A DNA stretch of 64,000 bases from Dolomedes plantarius (taxonomy: Eukaryota > Arthropoda > Arachnida > Araneae > Dolomedidae), in contig OU015496.1 of assembly GCA_907164885.2 (NCBI GenBank), positions 102,912,325 to 102,976,324 on the forward strand, given 5' to 3'. Position numbers and translations under genes: made by a program. How positions within the stretch are numbered: position 1 is the first letter of the stretch; every line of letters begins with the position of its first letter. Under the pieces are notes generated by a model that was not told the origin of the DNA, did no database searches, and was given only the letters and a program-made list of their open reading frames with translations. Of this stretch, positions 60,082-64,000 are shown one piece after another.

Positions 60082-61427
60082 GAGAGAGAGGAGAAGGTCC
60101 AAATATGGGCTACATGTTTCATTTTGAGATCAGGTCAGCTCTATGTTCTTTATTTTCAAGCTGTTAATGTGTTAATATAACCTAAAACATGTAAGGATCA
60201 ATATAGGAAGATAAAAAAAATGTTACAACATTCTGTGCATTTTACAATAAATCTAATTCCAAAAGTTAGGAAATTAGTAGTTTTTCAAATGGTGGTTTAA
60301 ATATGGGCTACATATAATATTTGTGTAGAAAATATAAAAAATAAATAAAAACAATCAAAAATCGGAAAAATGCTACCTTTTAATTTTTATTTGCAGAAGT
60401 CGCACACATATACAACCTTTTCTGCCCCCGCACATTGTGTATGTGTCCACATTTGGCACTGAAAACATTGCCCACACGTTTCCCATGTCAGCTGAAAAAA
60501 AGTCCTTTATTAAAGATGCAGGCTGCATCGCTGTCATCAGCGTAATCTCCTGGTGGAGAATCCAGGTCACCGTCACTATTATCAAACATGGGTTTACTAT
60601 GTTCTTCCTTTGAGACGGAAGGCTGATTCTTCGTAGCCCTCTATGCACCACTTCTAGTTTGCCCATTTAAAGGTTTAGTTTTTGTTTTTTGTTTTGTTTT
60701 TACGGCTTCTACATCATTTACAGACCCCAGAATCAGCTTCTTTTTTTTTGGGTGCAAATTTGCATACGGACCGGGTGAACCCGTTACGGTAGGGTATGCC
60801 CGTCACAGGACATGTCTTTGAGGACTTGCGACCTTTTGTGGTCTCGAGTCCGGAATTGAAATAATAACAGGAAATAAAATATCAACAATCAAAGATAATT
60901 TGAAAATATATATAATTTAAAACTTTTCTCTATATTTAGAATAAAAATCCAAAAATTGTTTTAAAAAATTGTGATAGGGGAGAAAATGGTCTAAATATGG
61001 GTTAGCCGATTTTTAGACCGACTCTGCTAGCCCATTTTTAGACCAACAGTATGCTCAACTTTTACTGAAAGGCAGCTATTATCAGTTAAAGATACCCCTT
61101 GATTAATTATCTGATAAAGTAGCTTACTATCTTATCAGTACCGTGGTAACAATGTAACATGCAATAGTTAAGGAATAAAATGTACAGAAATTCGAATATC
61201 TTTACCTGAAAAAGTTTCAAAGTCTGAAAATATGTGATTTTCAAAGAGAATGGCGACTGCTTTATACACAAACGGCAGAGATGTATCATGTGTTTAATAT
61301 GTTCTTCCTTACCAAAATATGATTGTTTGATGACCTCGCTGACCGATGGCAGGACCTTGTTGTATATAATTCAACACCTAGCCCGTTTTTAGACCCTAGC
61401 CCATATTTGGACTTTCTCCTCTCTCTT

Positions 61428-61429
<2 letters not shown>
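60080..61429 (-). mobile_element. pogo/Tigger-type derivative (1,350 bp) with repeated motif
   Basis: The left end CCGAGAGAGAGGAGAAGGTC and the reverse of the right end (CAAAGAGAGAGGAGAAAGTC) pair over about 33 bases; TA lies on both sides within TA arrays. The terminal motif AAATATGGGCTA recurs inside near 60297, 60990, 61030 (reverse) and 61385 (reverse). Only a transposase C terminus remains. Confidence 0.85.
60385..60700 (-). pseudogene. C terminus of a Tigger/pogo transposase
   Basis: On the minus strand a basic segment is followed by QPSVSKEEHSKPMFDNSDG and a DLDSPPGDYADDSDAACIF block, then fragments of a Cys/His tail in different frames (KCGHIHNV, LYMCDFCK). Acidic linkers ending in a PHD-like zinc region occur at the C terminus of many arthropod Tigger transposases; this reading is by resemblance. 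Frameshifts break the zinc part. No catalytic region is present. Confidence 0.5.

Positions 61430-61488
<59 letters not shown>
61430..61488. repeat. (TA)n array
   Basis: TA run right of the pogo-like element. Confidence 0.95.
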
Positions 61489-62670
<1,182 letters not shown>

Positions 62671-63301
62671 GTTTGTGCTGTTAGTTCTTTAGATTTCCTA
62701 TTGTCAAAAAAAAGGACTTATTTAAATATGAAATATACTGCTCAACGAACATTTAATAATACAATAAAACGTGTCTATTGCAATATTGTTATACTACTTG
62801 TAGAATAAAAAGGATTATTTGCTTTGTATTACAGCATATGAATGCATTCACATTAGCTTACAAAGCAATCATATGTTAGATTAACAATGAAAATGATATC
62901 AAAATGTATGAGTTAAATGCATTCTATTGGACGACATTTAAAATAAAACACGTGTCTCCATTTAACAGGAGAGATAACTTTAGATTGGTACTGTGATATT
63001 CCCTAATGACATCTGTGTCGGATACCAAAATCCTAGCGTTTGAATTGAAATTTAAAGTACGCATTCTTGTTTTTTAAAGGTAAGGATTTATTCAATTTCG
63101 AATAATTTAATAAAACAGGAAATAACTGATTAATTTCGATATAAATATAAAATTAGCTTAAATTTTACAAATCTTTTGCATAGCGGTTATTAAAAATTAA
63201 AAATTAAATGTCAGAATCAGTGGTTTTTAGTGAAAGTCAAAACGTTAAATTTAAAATTATGAACTATTTATGTATTTGTTTCAGTATAATAATGTAAACC
63301 A
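62671..63301. other. AT-rich non-coding stretch
   Basis: No supported gene. Confidence 0.45.
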
Positions 63302-64000
63302 TAGGTTCCCAAAGTGGTCCAGGTGGACCCCCAGGGGTCCATAGGAGACCACACGGGGGTCCACGTCGACGTGAAAAGAAAACAGGGGTTCACAAGTTGT
63401 AAGTGGGGGGTCTACAAAAAATTTTCTGGTTTTCATAATAAAGAACAAAAATTTTGGCTTGGATTTACCTATCAACGCAGGCAGGTAGCATCATTCACTA
63501 GGTAGGTGCTCAAAAATATTCGAGACTCAGTTCAAACACAGAATTGAATAGAACAATAGATAATAGTACAAGTGTACACCACATGTCGAGACTTGCAAAG
63601 TGCCGCCCGTGCGTCCGCTCGTCCGGGATGCTTGTTTAGACCTGCAAAGGGATGAAATGCGACTTGCGCTGTGCTTGCAATCTACATTAGTATAAATACG
63701 AATGCCAAGAACAAAACGTTACTCATTTGTTTCCGGGATTTTGAACATAAAAGTGTGACTGTGAGTGAATCGATGTCAGTGTTTGCAGTGCCGGAAAAAG
63801 TAAGTATCTGCCTATTTGTTATACATATTTTTATTGTATATTGTAATTTATCAATCATATTATATTTGTTTTACTATTTGAGTGTAGTAGGTAGTTATGT
63901 AGTAAAAATTAAATACTAGAGATTATTCAAAACTTCTATAAAAGAACAAAAAGCCAGGGAAGACTAAACTTTAGGTACCTCGGTACTTTTTTGCTTAAAA
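63302..64000 (+). mobile_element. left part of a hAT-like element running off the window
   Basis: TAGGTTCCCAAAGTGGTCC at 63302 resembles hAT termini, and GGTCCAGGTGGACCCC is shared with the element at 53321. Downstream are a TATA-like TATAAATA (about 63692), a short ATG frame (63773) and a splice-donor-like AAAGTAAGTA at about 63798. The order suggests a promoter and first exon, but the transposase and right end are not in view. Confidence 0.4.

Overview
This window looks like a repeat-rich, gene-poor stretch of a metazoan nuclear genome. An arthropod, probably an arachnid, fits best, but that is an inference from the transposon families, strong AT richness, long (TA)n arrays and absence of any prokaryotic gene organisation. 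I find no convincing host protein-coding gene, tRNA, rRNA or CRISPR array. Almost everything recognisable is a transposable element or its remains, and nearly every transposon gene is broken.

Layout, left to right. 1-5.1 kb: a Ty3/gypsy element entering from off-window, with an open gag-like frame joined to an open integrase frame, protease/RT/RNase H missing between them, and a probable 3' LTR. 5.2-5.6 kb: a decayed coding fragment ending in a 164-bp imperfect palindrome. 8.8-9.9 kb and 13.1-14.0 kb: two blocks of diverged direct repeats. 10.4-11.7 kb: a mariner-like element whose internally deleted sister lies at 59.1-60.0 kb. 12.5, 15.9, 19.5 and 45.1 kb: four short elements with terminal inverted repeats and TTAA duplications (piggyBac style), one holding a 32-bp minisatellite. 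20.3-22.7 kb: a Tigger/pogo element with two catalytic Asp replaced by Asn. 25.5-27.5 kb: a degraded reverse-transcriptase element carrying a tRNA-derived SINE with an 11-bp duplication; a second copy of the same repeat at 62.4 kb lacks the SINE. 29.9-30.9 kb: a pogo-like derivative. 33.6-35.0 kb: a Tc1 element. 35.7-40.4 kb: a Ty3/gypsy element with both LTRs, on the minus strand.

45.0-52.1 kb is a stack of nested insertions: a mariner-like element (DUF4817-type transposase) whose left terminal repeat is split by a TTAA element; a mariner remnant; and a Tc1 element split between its first and second catalytic residues by a 3.1-kb foldback transposon. The foldback has about 1.1-kb inverted arms, an 8-bp duplication CCGTACAT and half of a transposase gene. 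A 173-bp MITE sits in its left arm, and a second MITE of the same length lies at 58.5 kb. 53.3-54.2 kb: a short hAT-type element. 60.1-61.4 kb: a pogo-type derivative with repeated internal motifs. 63.3 kb to the end: the start of another hAT-like element.

The elements do not work together as a pathway. What they show is order of insertion: intact terminal repeats and duplications let one read which element entered which. (TA)n arrays repeatedly abut transposon ends. The foldback element is the least ordinary structure here.
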